64,000 nucleotides of DNA from Vibrio astriarenae (GCF_010587385.1 NZ_CP047475.1:2232001-2296000); one strand, 5' to 3'; counted from the stretch's first letter, positions 27,037 to 36,225 are shown. Numbers and translations: made by a program. Notes: generated by a model not told the origin, from the letters alone.

Positions 27037-27738
27037 ATGCGTAGAAAATTAGTTAACTGTATTTACATTTTTATCGGTTTTTTTGTTTCTTTCTTTAGCT
27101 TTTTTTCTCAAGCAGCAACACCGGAGCAAATTGATGCGATTAGGAATGTGGCTGAAGAGTTTGTATTAGATAGAGTTATTCCATCAGAAGGCGGGAACAT
27201 TGAGGCTCGAGCGGGAAATATCGACTCTCGTGTCTTTGCCACAGATTGCTACACGGGCTTAGTCGCTTCCTCAAATAATACCCGCTCCACCACCAACATG
27301 ACGGTACTGGTCGAGTGCCCTGAAGACGCTTGGCGTATTTACGTCCCAGTGCGGATTGTCACCACAGGGCCGCAAGTCACCGCCCTTACGAACCTTGCTC
27401 GCGGCCATCTTATTTCCAGTGGTGATGTCACCGTTTCTTACATCGATGTTAACCGTTCTCGCCGCCAAGGCTTTACGGATATTGACCAAGTCGTCGGTTC
27501 AAAAGTCAAACGTTCTGTCCGTGCAGGCAGCACCATCGAGCGTGGAGATGTGTGTGTCGTATGCCGCAATGAAGAGGTCATGATCCTTGCTGAACGCAAT
27601 GGTATGGTGATATCCACCAAAGGCACCGCACTTTCTGACGGGTCACTGGGTGAGCAAATCAGGGTGAAAAATAACAAATCCAATCGTATAATTGATGCTA
27701 GTGTATCGGGAATCGGTGAAGTTTCTGTTCAGTTTTAA
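27037..27738 (+). CDS. flgA: Flagellar P-ring assembly chaperone
   Basis: Periplasmic chaperone for FlgI, 233 residues. An N-terminal signal segment (LVNCIYIFIGFFVSFFSFFSQA) is followed by an SAF-type C-terminal domain with LARGHLISSGDVTVSYIDV and VGSKVKRSVRAGSTIE motifs near residues 123-170, and the terminal GEQIRVKN/ASVSGIGEVSV segment. The ribosome site is weak. It is the first gene of the plus-strand flgA-flgM-flgN set. Confidence 0.93.
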   Translation: MRRKLVNCIYIFIGFFVSFFSFFSQAATPEQIDAIRNVAEEFVLDRVIPSEGGNIEARAGNIDSRVFATDCYTGLVASSNNTRSTTNMTVLVECPEDAWRIYVPVRIVTTGPQVTALTNLARGHLISSGDVTVSYIDVNRSRRQGFTDIDQVVGSKVKRSVRAGSTIERGDVCVVCRNEEVMILAERNGMVISTKGTALSDGSLGEQIRVKNNKSNRIIDASVSGIGEVSVQF

Positions 27739-27837
27739 CAATATGTGACGATATAGACTGCGTCGCATAGTAAACTTGGTCGCTTAAGATACAGTAAGTG
27801 ACGAAAACCCTTATCAGAAAAAGCTGCAAAAAAGCAC

Positions 27838-27864
27838 TAAAGTTTATCAGCTTGCTGTCGATAG
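27838..27864 (+). promoter_or_regulatory. Sigma-28 (FliA) promoter of flgM
   Basis: TAAAG, a 14-bp spacer and GTCGATAG, close to the TAAAG-N15-GCCGATAA consensus. It lies 40 bp before the flgM ATG. Placing the anti-sigma-28 gene under sigma-28 is the expected feedback. Confidence 0.7.
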
Positions 27865-27903
27865 TAAGGGTACACAGATTTCCATCTAATATAAGGCTTT
27901 GAT

Positions 27904-28215
27904 ATGGCAGGTATCGACAATATTCGTTCGGGTCAAACGATGACAAGCACGACACGGAGTGCTCAACGTTCTGATTCGTCAACACAATCTTCACAGAGCG
28001 GCAGTGTCAACCAAACACCGCAAGACTCTGTATCGCTCAGTCAACAAAGTAAAGACATAGGAGCAATGCATTCCAACATGGCTCAATCACCAAGTTTTGA
28101 TAGTGCAAAAGTTGCTGCCATCAAAGAAGCGATTGCGAATGGCTCTTACTCAGTCGACCCTGAAAAACTGGCTGATAATATGATTAAGTTCGAAGATGAG
28201 CTTGGCGGCTTCTAA
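27904..28215 (+). CDS. flgM: Anti-sigma-28 factor
   Basis: Holds FliA inactive until the hook is complete, then is exported. It has 103 residues: a disordered Ser/Gln/Thr-rich N-terminal half (MAGIDNIRSGQ..., about 1-55) and a helical sigma-binding C-terminal half with FDSAKVAAIKEAIANGSYSV near residue 66 and ADNMIKFEDEL near the end. The adjacent flgN gene and the sigma-28-type promoter upstream support the assignment. Confidence 0.93.
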   Translation: MAGIDNIRSGQTMTSTTRSAQRSDSSTQSSQSGSVNQTPQDSVSLSQQSKDIGAMHSNMAQSPSFDSAKVAAIKEAIANGSYSVDPEKLADNMIKFEDELGGF

Positions 28216-28257
28216 ACGAGTCATACTGCTCGAGAATCGCAAATAACGATGTAACTT

Positions 28258-28683
28258 ATGGCCGCACTACTTAGTCTCGTTGAGTTTCAACTCAAAAATG
28301 CTCATGACCTCAATGCACTTCTTATCGAAGAGAGAGCCGCGATCGCCTCTCGAATTTCTGTAGAGATAGAGAAGCTAGCCAAGGCAAAATTGACGCTGAT
28401 TGAACAGATACGCTCTACGGATGAACGTATTGGTCAGCACCCTGATGTCACTGAGCTAAAGCAAGATGGAAACCTAACTAGCTTGGTGGACCAGATCAAT
28501 CAAACAATGAGCGCCTGCCAAAAAGAGAACACACTCAATGGTGAGGCTTTAGATAGAGCGCAACTCAGTTACAATCGACTTAACAATCTCATGCAGCAAA
28601 GTCAGGGTAAAATTGGCATGACATACAATGCCGATGGACACACACACACCCTATCCACATTGGGAACGAGTCTAAAAGCCTAA
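28258..28683 (+). CDS. flgN: Flagellar export chaperone
   Basis: Cytoplasmic chaperone for FlgK and FlgL, 141 residues and mostly helical. The N-terminal half (VEFQLKNAHDLNALLIEERAA) and the long amphipathic helices fit FlgN. The C-terminal segment LMQQSQGKIGMTYNADGHTHT contains the QG.....Y pattern seen in FlgN. It is 42 bp after flgM. No strong ribosome site is visible; coupling to flgM is possible. Confidence 0.9.
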   Translation: MAALLSLVEFQLKNAHDLNALLIEERAAIASRISVEIEKLAKAKLTLIEQIRSTDERIGQHPDVTELKQDGNLTSLVDQINQTMSACQKENTLNGEALDRAQLSYNRLNNLMQQSQGKIGMTYNADGHTHTLSTLGTSLKA

Positions 28684-28708
28684 TTTAGCGCAGAGAGTTA
28701 GCATTAAA

Positions 28709-28737
28709 AAAACGGCACTTTATGGAAGTGCCGTTTT
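28709..28737. terminator. Bidirectional terminator between flgN and flgP
   Basis: AACGGCACTT/AAGTGCCGTT stem with a 5-base loop, with A-run before and T-run after, so it can stop flgN and convergent flgP transcripts. Confidence 0.9.
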
Positions 28738-28765
28738 CAATTAGAACAGAGAGAGGATGGCTATT

Positions 28766-29209
28766 TTAAAATAGCGTTTGGCGTCTTTTTTCTGGTACTT
28801 GCTGAACTTCACCGTAGTCACGTAGGCGTTCCATTTTATCAACATCGAGACGCAGCTCAGTGACATAACTATCACCTACTTTATAGCTACGAACGACTTC
28901 AGCACCACGAATCACGCCGTCAACCGCACCAGACGTTGTTTCTGTGCCTAGTCTCTGATCGGTCAAGTCAGCACGACCACTCACGCGCATGCCGTACACT
29001 TGTTCTGCTAATTCACGATAGGCATCAATTTTAGATGCGCGCATCGCGCGAACCTGTTGCTCTTCGACATTCTTACCTGTCTGCTCGCTAACGCTCGCGT
29101 AACCTACCGCCGTTAAAAAACGGTCGTCGTGCATCGGTGAGAGCGGCTGGCAACCCGCCATAATAAAGGTAGCGACACTGATGAAAACCGCTAGGATCAT
29201 ATTGCGCAT
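28766..29209 (-). CDS. flgP: Flagellar outer-membrane lipoprotein FlgP
   Basis: LPP20-type lipoprotein of 147 residues. Lipobox IMAGC gives Cys20. The core VRAMRASKIDAYRELAEQVYGMRV (about 53-76) is the LPP20 signature. In Vibrio, FlgP is a basal-body outer-membrane protein of the H-ring region, needed for motility and filament stability. It lies 9 bp downstream of flgO, so the two form one operon. Confidence 0.93.
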   Translation of the reverse strand: MRNMILAVFISVATFIMAGCQPLSPMHDDRFLTAVGYASVSEQTGKNVEEQQVRAMRASKIDAYRELAEQVYGMRVSGRADLTDQRLGTETTSGAVDGVIRGAEVVRSYKVGDSYVTELRLDVDKMERLRDYGEVQQVPEKRRQTLF

Positions 29210-29218
29210 TGTTATCTC

Positions 29219-29854
29219 CTATGGTCTCAATGTCACTGTGTAAGGTTGGGTCATCGTTGGATCGGAACGAATCAGCACCCCATCCTGTGTTCGGATCGAG
29301 TTCAATGTATCCAGATCGCGACCAATACGATCGGCTGGTAAGAAGCCTTGAGCCGTTGCCACGACAATGCGTGACTGCATGCCAACCACACGTGCATTGA
29401 TCATCACACCACCTTCTTGGCGAAGCATAGTGCCAGTCAGTACATATTGAACTTCTTGCTCATGAGAGAGATCTTTCCAATCTCGGCTGAAAGCAAAGTC
29501 GCCTTCCTGAGTCACTTGAATACTGCCCGTGGTTTTATAGTCTACAACCTTAAAACCGCGACGCTGAAACTGATGAATAAAACCTTCAGACACAGAGTTC
29601 CCCAACCAATTGGTTGTATCCATATTCTGTAGGTCAACAAACGATGTCACCGCCACTGGCGTGCGTGCAGTCACACTGGTATTCGAAACCATTAAGTCTT
29701 CCGTCATACTATCGATAAAGTAATCGAGTGTATGGCGAGGGCTGTCCATTAACATGAACTGAGAACCACTGTAGGGTTCTTTGCCGTTATAAATCGGCGC
29801 GTAAGCACAAGCAGTCAGTAATGTGACAGGTACTAGCGTCAACCACTTTTTCAT
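29219..29854 (-). CDS. flgO: Flagellar outer-membrane lipoprotein FlgO
   Basis: H-ring-associated flagellar lipoprotein. From the ATG at 29854 it has 211 residues with lipobox LLTAC (Cys16) and the FlgO core with ARTPVAVTSFVDLQ and LGNSVSEGFIHQFQRRGFKVV near residue 85. AGGAG sits 9 bp before this ATG. Two upstream in-frame starts are less well placed, one directly abutting AGGAG. It is divergent from flgT and followed by flgP. A sigma-54 promoter lies about 110 bp upstream. Confidence 0.92.
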   Translation of the reverse strand: MKKWLTLVPVTLLTACAYAPIYNGKEPYSGSQFMLMDSPRHTLDYFIDSMTEDLMVSNTSVTARTPVAVTSFVDLQNMDTTNWLGNSVSEGFIHQFQRRGFKVVDYKTTGSIQVTQEGDFAFSRDWKDLSHEQEVQYVLTGTMLRQEGGVMINARVVGMQSRIVVATAQGFLPADRIGRDLDTLNSIRTQDGVLIRSDPTMTQPYTVTLRP

Positions 29855-29888
29855 TTCTCTCATCTCCTGTTCTTCTCTAAGCAAAAGC

Positions 29889-29904
29889 TGGAACACTCTT
29901 TGCT
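29889..29904 (+). promoter_or_regulatory. Sigma-54 promoter of flgT
   Basis: Plus strand TGGAACACTCTTTGCT: GG-N10-GC spacing with a perfect TTGCT. Predicted start near 29915, about 77 nt before the flgT ATG. It lies within the leader predicted for flgO. Confidence 0.72.
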
Positions 29905-29960
29905 TTATTAACGCTGTCTCTATACGCTAATGCCGCTGCCTAGGAACTCCAGTTAGCAAA

Positions 29961-29976
29961 AGCAATTTATATACCA
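29961..29976 (-). promoter_or_regulatory. Sigma-54 promoter of flgOP
   Basis: Minus strand TGGTATATAAATTGCT: GG-N10-GC spacing with a perfect TTGCT. Predicted start near 29950, about 96 nt before the flgO ATG. It faces the flgT promoter, so the two transcripts would overlap by about 35 nt. Confidence 0.7.
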
Positions 29977-29991
29977 AGATAAGAGTTATCC

Positions 29992-31125
29992 ATGAAAAAG
30001 ATCGCAACTTACTTATTATCAACCCTTTGCGTAGTTGCCAGCGCTCTTCCAGCCTCTGCGGCATGGTATGAAGTCACTGGAACGGCAACGGTTGTTTCCT
30101 CTGATGAGGTGGCAAGGATTCATGCGCTAGAGGATGCGATCTATCGTGCCGTTGGTTTTGCCGGAGCGGATATCGGCAGTATTAGCAACCTGACTCCTTT
30201 CCTTGAAAGCAACAGAAAGGAATATCAGTTTACCGGCCATGAAGTTAGAACCATCCTCATCGAGCAACAAAAGGTTCGCGGCGGAGTCATGCAGGTTAAA
30301 GCTAAGATCGATATCTACCCATCGGCAAGTACTTGCCGTGTAGATCAATACAAGAAGACCTTTTTAATTGGTAACTTCGATATTGCAAGCCCGCAGCAAG
30401 CTGTTATGGGGCAAGTTTATAATCTTGGTCGAGATTTCTCTGAGGTCATTAGCCGTCAGCTGGGACAAGAGTCCCTAAGCTTTGTTTCCCTAGGTACGAC
30501 TAACTATGAGATTGGCCGCACATTCCCACAGCGAACCAAAATGATCGCCGAAGATACTGGCGCACATTACATTGTCGCTGGCGCAATTACCGACCTGACA
30601 GCGACAGTAGACGAAAAGGTGTTCAAAGATGACATCATCAATCGTCAATTTGCCTTGGAGATCCAAGTCTATGACGGTAAAACGGGACATGAAATTTACC
30701 AGCAAAACTACCGAGAAGTTGCTCGCTGGCCATTTTCTCGTACAAGTCAGGTTGATACCCGTAGTGCTCGGTTTTGGGCATCGACCTATGGTGACATGAT
30801 GCTAAGGCTCAGTCGTAACATTATGCTCGACCTTGAATCTGAATTGTCGTGTAAAATGACGTTGCCACAAGTAGTCGCTAAATTCGGCAACAATTTGACC
30901 ATCGACTTAGGTCGTGTTCACGGAGTCGAGAAAGGTGAACAGCTCCAGCTTTGGCATACAAGCTCATTCATCGACCAGCACGGACTGCCAAGAAATAAGG
31001 TATCTCAAAGCAACATTACCGTGACCGTGAGTCGAGTATACGAACAAGAGGCTGAAGTAACGGTAGATCAACCTGACCTTGCCGGTGCGATTCAAATTGG
31101 CGATGTGATGCATAAAGAGCTTTAA
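29992..31125 (+). CDS. flgT: Flagellar H-ring protein FlgT
   Basis: Periplasmic protein of 377 residues that forms the H ring on the outside of the LP ring and anchors stators in Vibrio. A clear signal peptide (MKKIATYLLSTLCVVASALPASA) is followed by AWYEVTGTATVVSSDEVARIHALEDAI, typical of the FlgT N-domain. The middle domain carries AEDTGAHYIVAGAITDL near residue 185. The C-terminal domain has DLGRVHGVEKGEQL and ends VMHKEL. Divergent from flgO. Confidence 0.94.
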   Translation: MKKIATYLLSTLCVVASALPASAAWYEVTGTATVVSSDEVARIHALEDAIYRAVGFAGADIGSISNLTPFLESNRKEYQFTGHEVRTILIEQQKVRGGVMQVKAKIDIYPSASTCRVDQYKKTFLIGNFDIASPQQAVMGQVYNLGRDFSEVISRQLGQESLSFVSLGTTNYEIGRTFPQRTKMIAEDTGAHYIVAGAITDLTATVDEKVFKDDIINRQFALEIQVYDGKTGHEIYQQNYREVARWPFSRTSQVDTRSARFWASTYGDMMLRLSRNIMLDLESELSCKMTLPQVVAKFGNNLTIDLGRVHGVEKGEQLQLWHTSSFIDQHGLPRNKVSQSNITVTVSRVYEQEAEVTVDQPDLAGAIQIGDVMHKEL

Positions 31126-31172
31126 CAACCATCGCTAATAGAGCAAATACGACTAAAAGTTATCCCACAATG

Positions 31173-31202
31173 AAGAAAGCTCTGCGCTAGCAGAGCTTTC
31201 TT
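31173..31202. terminator. Bidirectional terminator between flgT and the OmpA-type gene
   Basis: Perfect 12-bp stem AAGAAAGCTCTG/CAGAGCTTTCTT with a 6-base loop. T-rich on both exits, serving convergent flgT and ompA-like transcripts. Confidence 0.8.
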
Positions 31203-31226
31203 CATCCATTTAAACCAAACCTCAGA

Positions 31227-32177
31227 TTACTCTTCGACCTGATACTCAAACTCCGGAACAATGATTTCAACAAATCGGTTTTTCTTACGACCTTCTGGCG
31301 TGCTTTCATCATACTCTAGGTCACTTTCACCAACGCCGCTCGCAGTGATACGTTCTGAAGCAATACCACGCTCAACTAACGCATCTGCGACCGCATTCGC
31401 GCGTTTTTCGGAGAGTTGCTGGTTATAGTCTGCAGCGCCAGAGCTGTCCGTGTGACCAATGAGCTCTACATTAGATTGAGGGTATTTATTGAGGAACGCT
31501 GCCAACTTATCAATATCCGCTTGCGCTGCTTCTGTTAGCTCTGCACTGTTAAGTGCAAAGGTCTCTTCACCCATTTTAGCCGTTTGGTGCTTCATGGTTT
31601 TCACTTCTGGTTCTGGCTCAGGCATTGGCTCTGGTGGCGGAGCGACAACGGCCGGCTCAGAGGCACCAAACTTGTAAAGTACACCTAACGTTGCACTGTT
31701 ACCTTCTGCACGAAGTGTTTCAAAGCTCAAGTCTGTCAGAGTTTGATACTCTAACCTAACCGCAACTTTAGGGTGTGGAGTAAGCTCTAAACCCGCAGCT
31801 CCTAAATATGACCAATCATTCTCACTGCCAATGTCAGCATAAGCACCACCGAGTTTTGCATATACCCCCCAAAGATCATTGATGTGGTACGTAAATTTCG
31901 GTGCTAGCGTCCAAGCAGACACTCGTTCATCATCTAAATACGGTACCGTGTGCTTTCCAAGATCATCATATCCTAGCTCTAGACCTAAGTAGTCAAAGAA
32001 GTCATAACCAGCAAAAACACCAAAATGATTTGCTTCATCATCACAATTGACAGTTGAGCTCGTACACGCTCTATCTAACCAAGATTTACCCGCCTTAGCA
32101 CCGACATAGAAATCGGCCAATGCTGGTTGTGCTGACAGCACCACTGCTGCTGAAATTGCCACTGCTAGTTTTTTCAT
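31227..32177 (-). CDS. OmpA-family outer-membrane protein
   Basis: 316 residues with a Sec signal peptide (MKKLAVAISAAVVLSAQPALA), an eight-strand beta-barrel domain (about 22-175, starting DFYVGAKAGKSWLD), a Pro/Glu hinge (PPPEPMPEPEPEV) and a C-terminal OmpA peptidoglycan-binding domain with NVELIGHTDSSGAADYNQQL near residue 240. It anchors the outer membrane to peptidoglycan. A Cys pair lies in the first loop (ACTSSTVNC). It sits next to gltX, as in other Vibrio genomes. Confidence 0.92.
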   Translation of the reverse strand: MKKLAVAISAAVVLSAQPALADFYVGAKAGKSWLDRACTSSTVNCDDEANHFGVFAGYDFFDYLGLELGYDDLGKHTVPYLDDERVSAWTLAPKFTYHINDLWGVYAKLGGAYADIGSENDWSYLGAAGLELTPHPKVAVRLEYQTLTDLSFETLRAEGNSATLGVLYKFGASEPAVVAPPPEPMPEPEPEVKTMKHQTAKMGEETFALNSAELTEAAQADIDKLAAFLNKYPQSNVELIGHTDSSGAADYNQQLSEKRANAVADALVERGIASERITASGVGESDLEYDESTPEGRKKNRFVEIIVPEFEYQVEE

Positions 32178-32304
32178 AATTCACGTCCCTCGTTATTTTA
32201 TGAATTAGGCATCAACAAAAGTATAGGACGCACTTTTTGGCTTTGATGGGAAATTGTGAAATTTTTTCTACTGAAAAACCATCTAGTTACTATTCCGAGA
32301 CATA

Positions 32305-32330
32305 AAAAAACCGCAGCATATTGCTGCGGC
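32305..32330 (-). terminator. Rho-independent terminator of gltX
   Basis: CCGCAGCA/TGCTGCGG stem with a 3-base loop followed on the minus strand by TTTTTT. Confidence 0.9.
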
Positions 32331-32357
32331 CTTTATAATTTTTATTAGCTCGATGCT

Positions 32358-33785
32358 TTACGCATTCGCTTCTCTTTCAGCGATAAATGCTAGTGCCATC
32401 TTGATCCGAGCGATCACTTGCTCTTTGCCAACCAGCTCCATCACCGCATCAACTGATGGAGATTGGCCGCCGCCCGTTACCGCAACGCGAAGTGGCATGC
32501 CGATTTTACCCATACCAATTTCTAGCTCTTCACAAACAGCAGCGATGACACCTTCTTTGATGTTAACCGTTGTCCACTCTTCAAGCGCTTCTACCTTCGC
32601 CAACGCAGCTTCTAGAGGCGCTTTAGCAACACCTCTTAGGTGTTTCTTCGCTGCGCCCGCTTCAAACTCTGCAAAGTCTTCGTAGAAGTAGCGAATTTGC
32701 TCTGCCAGCTCAACCAACGTATTACAACGCTCACCCACCAGCTTGATAACCTCTGTCAGAGCTGGGCCGTTTTCTACGTTCAGCTTTTGGTTATCTAGAT
32801 GCCATTGTAGGTGCTCAGCGACATACTCAGGCTCTGATGTTTTGATGTAGTGGTTGTTCAACCAAAGCAGCTTTTCAGTGTTGAACGCTGATGCTGACTT
32901 TGAGATCGCATCCAGTGAGAACAAGTTGATCATCTCTTCTTGTGAGAAGATCTCTTGGTCACCGTGAGACCAACCAAGACGCACAAGGTAGTTGTTTAGC
33001 GCATTTGGTAGGTAGCCTTCATCACGGTATTGCATCACTGAGACAGCACCGTGGCGCTTAGACAGTTTCGCACCATCATCACCAAGAATCATCGCACAGT
33101 GAGCGAATGTTGGTACTGGAGCACCTAGAGCCTCGTAGATATTAATTTGACGAGGGGTGTTGTTGATATGGTCTTCACCACGAACAACATGTGTGATACC
33201 CATGTCCCAGTCATCCACGACGACAACGAAGTTATAGGTTGGTGCGCCATCAGTACGACGGATGATGAGATCGTCAAGCTGGCTGTTTGCAATTTCGATG
33301 CGACCACGGATCTGATCATCAAATACGACACTGCCTTCTTTCGGGTTACGGAAACGAATAACAAATGCATCGCCTTCTTTTGCAGCTGCATTCGCCGCAA
33401 CGATTTTTGGATGGTTCGCATCGTAGCGCGGCATCTCTTTTGCTGCTTCTTGCTCAGCACGGATCTCGTCAAGTAGCTCTTTCGATGCGAAACACTTGTA
33501 TGCTTTATCTTCAGCAAGAAGTTTGTCTACCATCTCGTTGTAACGGTCAAAACGTTTTGACTGGAAGTAAGGGCCTTCGTTCCACTCAAGACCCATCCAC
33601 TGCATGCCTTCCAAGATAGCGTCCACGGCTTCTTGTGAGTTACGCTCTAAGTCAGTGTCTTCGATACGAAGAACAAATTCACCACCTTGGTTTTTCGCAA
33701 ATAACCAAGAGTAAAGTGCAGTACGCGCACCACCAACGTGAAGATAGCCGGTCGGGCTAGGAGCAAAACGAGTTTTAACCGTCAT
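32358..33785 (-). CDS. gltX: Glutamate--tRNA ligase
   Basis: Class I aminoacyl-tRNA synthetase of 475 residues, charging tRNA-Glu. The HIGH-type motif is in [11 protein letters not shown] (about 8-18) and the KMSKS counterpart is KLSKRHG near residue 241. The C-terminal anticodon-binding region is full length. It stands alone behind its own promoter, with the DUF2799 lipoprotein gene upstream on the same strand. Confidence 0.97.
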   Translation of the reverse strand: MTVKTRFAPSPTGYLHVGGARTALYSWLFAKNQGGEFVLRIEDTDLERNSQEAVDAILEGMQWMGLEWNEGPYFQSKRFDRYNEMVDKLLAEDKAYKCFASKELLDEIRAEQEAAKEMPRYDANHPKIVAANAAAKEGDAFVIRFRNPKEGSVVFDDQIRGRIEIANSQLDDLIIRRTDGAPTYNFVVVVDDWDMGITHVVRGEDHINNTPRQINIYEALGAPVPTFAHCAMILGDDGAKLSKRHGAVSVMQYRDEGYLPNALNNYLVRLGWSHGDQEIFSQEEMINLFSLDAISKSASAFNTEKLLWLNNHYIKTSEPEYVAEHLQWHLDNQKLNVENGPALTEVIKLVGERCNTLVELAEQIRYFYEDFAEFEAGAAKKHLRGVAKAPLEAALAKVEALEEWTTVNIKEGVIAAVCEELEIGMGKIGMPLRVAVTGGGQSPSVDAVMELVGKEQVIARIKMALAFIAEREANA

Positions 33786-33920
33786 GAAATAGTTACCTTA
33801 TTAATAGACTTCGCCATGAATTTAGCTTAAGCCAAACTTTGCGGCATATTCTAGCATTGCCTTGTTAAGGACTACAACGGAGCGTTATTGCTCAAATAAA
33901 AATAATGTCGCTATACCCAG

Positions 33921-34286
33921 CTATTTTGCCAAATCCTCTGGTTGAAGATAACGCTGAAACCCTCTTTCGACTTCGTAACGAAATTGCGGCTCGGAAGCAC
34001 GACCCTTGCATTGATCTTGATAGCGGTTTCCTTTCAGCCCCCAAGCATAGGCATTCTTCACCTGACAAAACTCCGCTCGACCCTGTTGAAATCCGCTAGC
34101 GTATAACTCGTAGGCCTGTGCACTTTCATCACCATCTATTGACTCGCTCATGACAGATTTCATCGCGCGTTGGCTCAGCCCTCGACTCCCATCTTGGAAT
34201 CCGACTTGGAATGGGTCGAACTCACCTTGTAATGGCGTACAGCCAAGCAAGACTGTACTGGCTGCAAAACAACAAATACGTCGCAT
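33921..34286 (-). CDS. DUF2799 lipoprotein
   Basis: Small predicted outer-membrane lipoprotein of 121 residues. Signal with lipobox VLLGC gives Cys16 (MRRICCFAASTVLLGC). The mature protein has two similar G.Q.GR-type repeats, VGFQDGSRGLSQ near residue 27 and YASGFQQGRAEFC near residue 63, typical of DUF2799. GAGGTGATT just before the ATG at 34286 fixes this start over a GTG two codons earlier. Function unknown. Confidence 0.8.
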   Translation of the reverse strand: MRRICCFAASTVLLGCTPLQGEFDPFQVGFQDGSRGLSQRAMKSVMSESIDGDESAQAYELYASGFQQGRAEFCQVKNAYAWGLKGNRYQDQCKGRASEPQFRYEVERGFQRYLQPEDLAK

Positions 34287-34301
34287 AATCACCTCAACAA
34301 C

Positions 34302-34326
34302 AAAAGCGAGACCTAAAAGGCCTCGC
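34302..34326 (-). terminator. Terminator of the OprD-type porin gene
   Basis: GCGAGACCT/AGGCCTCGC stem with one mismatch and an AAA loop, followed on the minus strand by TTTTG. Moderately strong. Confidence 0.6.
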
Positions 34327-34344
34327 TGTGTAAATAGATAGTTG

Positions 34345-35739
34345 TTACTTAATCGATAGAGGAATAACTAAGGTCACTTTCAGGTCATTCTCATCTTGGA
34401 AGCCGTTGGTGTAGCCCGTCCAGTTTGGCGCATTTGAATCGTTCACGTAGCTTGTGAAGTAGACACCAAACACCGCATCTTTCAGTGCGCCGCTTTGAAT
34501 CGCATAGTTCGCGAACACACTACCAGAGTATTCCACCAGCTCATCAAAGCCTTCGGCTTCCGCACCAAATGCATACACACCGTTAATACCTGCTGAGAAA
34601 CCATGTGCGCCCCAGTCACTGAAGTCACGACTTACTTGACCAAAGAAGCCAATTTCACCATCGTGGTTAAAATCAGAGCGGTTGTTCCACCAAATATCAT
34701 AAGCACCATTTGAGCCGCCGTAGACTTCAGTTAGTCGGTAAGACATGTTACCCACACTGCTCTTATCACCGGAATCTGCTGAGGTGTAAGTAGACTCTAG
34801 ACGGAAGTTATATTGCCCTACCGACTTCGCAGAAAGGAAAGCGAGTTGATAAGCGGTGCTGTCGAACTGATCTTCATCATCAACGATGTATGCTTGCGGA
34901 GACAGATACCATCCATTTGCAGTGTTATGTTTCAGTTTAATGTGCGCATTCTTTCGATCGCCCTTGGTTAAACCTGCATAAGCAATATCCAATGAGGTGT
35001 TGTCATTAAATCGATACACACCGCCGATTGAGTATGCATCACCTGCATCCTTGTTTTGCCCATCACGGAACTCGTAACTGTGCTTAAACCATGGTGCACG
35101 ATATTCTGTGGCATAAACCACACCTAAATCTAAATCACCGAATGTCGCACCAAACTCACCACCAGTGTATGTACCGGCGGCAAAAGACCAGTTTACCCCC
35201 ATTGCGCTTGGAACACTTGGTTGGAAGTAACCCGCCTTAGCTCGGAAATCGTCACCAAACTTGAACTTCAGCGCCGCGGTCTGAATTGCCGCGCCATTGT
35301 CAGTACACTCGGAATCCCAAGTTCCTGAACAGCCACTTGTACCCGTTGGTGTCTGGTCATAGGGGTTATTCACCCCCCAAAAATTCATCTCATGGTCTGG
35401 GCTTGCATTATTCCACATATCAAACGTTGCATAGGCGTTTAAATCTAGGCCGACCGTGTCGGCGATATAGCCGGAGCTAAAGCCTAAGCCAATGTACATT
35501 GACCCGTGGTCGAGATTTGGCTTACGCCCAACATCATTACCATTATCATCAACGTCACCGCGCGTTCGGTCACGCATCCAGAAGTTGATAGCACCGTTGA
35601 AGGTCGAGTCTTCAAAAAACTCGGTTGCTGCTTTTGAATATTGAGGGCCGAGAGGATCTGCAGCTTGCGCTACCCCCATCGAACCTACCGCCATTAACAC
35701 TGCTGCGCCAACGAGTGACTGTCTAAATGTCGTTTTCAT
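34345..35739 (-). CDS. OprD-family outer-membrane porin
   Basis: 464 residues from the ATG at 35739. Signal peptide MKTTFRQSLVGAAVLMAVGS...AQA, then KAATEFFEDSTFNGAINFWMRD, the OprD-type start of the barrel. Many alternating beta strands follow and the C-terminus ends LKVTLVIPLSIK. An in-frame ATG 15 codons upstream lies before the signal peptide and lacks a ribosome site. OprD-type porins in Vibrio pass small substrates such as sugars or peptides; the chitobiase nearby makes chitin oligosaccharides a possible cargo, but this is inference. A chitoporin is the main alternative. Confidence 0.72.
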   Translation of the reverse strand: MKTTFRQSLVGAAVLMAVGSMGVAQAADPLGPQYSKAATEFFEDSTFNGAINFWMRDRTRGDVDDNGNDVGRKPNLDHGSMYIGLGFSSGYIADTVGLDLNAYATFDMWNNASPDHEMNFWGVNNPYDQTPTGTSGCSGTWDSECTDNGAAIQTAALKFKFGDDFRAKAGYFQPSVPSAMGVNWSFAAGTYTGGEFGATFGDLDLGVVYATEYRAPWFKHSYEFRDGQNKDAGDAYSIGGVYRFNDNTSLDIAYAGLTKGDRKNAHIKLKHNTANGWYLSPQAYIVDDEDQFDSTAYQLAFLSAKSVGQYNFRLESTYTSADSGDKSSVGNMSYRLTEVYGGSNGAYDIWWNNRSDFNHDGEIGFFGQVSRDFSDWGAHGFSAGINGVYAFGAEAEGFDELVEYSGSVFANYAIQSGALKDAVFGVYFTSYVNDSNAPNWTGYTNGFQDENDLKVTLVIPLSIK

Positions 35740-36161
35740 TGTAATCAACCCTTTCCATGTTCGTGTTGGATTTTTAAATTTCATCGCTCATCAAATCTCT
35801 AGAACCCAATGTCTAATGAGCGATGCGTTATCTATGGACGAGTTGAATATGACAATCTTTTTTTTTCTTGAAAATCAACAGAGGGCTATATGCGATCCAC
35901 TTCAAATATAAAAATGGAACCAATTTTTATTGCCATAAAAATCAATATATTAAATAAAATAAAAAAGGAGATAAAAACATCAAATTTGAGCTTGGTCGCA
36001 ACAAAATCGTTAAAATAAAGTAAGGAATGTGAGAGCGATAAACCTGATTTGAGATCGTTTTTTTTCGTACAAAATGAACTTTCAGCAAAAATTTGAGTCA
36101 AGTCGCATTCTGCCTAGAGTAAAAGGCACAACAATTAATCGTTAAAACCGTTAATTTGCAT
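35740..36161. other. AT-rich intergenic region upstream of porin and copA
   Basis: About 420 bp of AT-rich DNA with runs of T and A. It should hold the porin promoter and leader; I cannot place the boxes with confidence. A 71-codon frame on the minus strand starts with TTG, lacks a ribosome site and has a composition unlike a real gene. Confidence 0.5.
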
Positions 36162-36192
36162 TTGACCTTGCCGTAAGGGGAAGGTTTATGAT
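36162..36192 (+). promoter_or_regulatory. CueR-type copper promoter of copA
   Basis: -35 TTGACC (36162-36167) and -10 TATGAT (36187-36192) are 19 bp apart, the over-long spacing of MerR-family promoters. Between them lies the palindrome ACCTTGCC-N5-GGGAAGGT (36165-36185), matching CueR operators. Cu(I)-CueR would twist this DNA to activate copA. Confidence 0.88.
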
Positions 36193-36225
36193 GCAGATAT
36201 CTCGTCTCATTTTAGGGTTGTTCTG

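Noticed and set aside
27698..27994. 98-codon minus-strand frame between flgA and flgM
   Set aside because: Antisense to flgA end, the sigma-28 promoter and flgM start; no ribosome site or family resemblance.
35886..36101. 71-codon minus-strand frame in the porin-copA gap
   Set aside because: TTG start, no ribosome site, AT-driven composition; lies in a promoter region.
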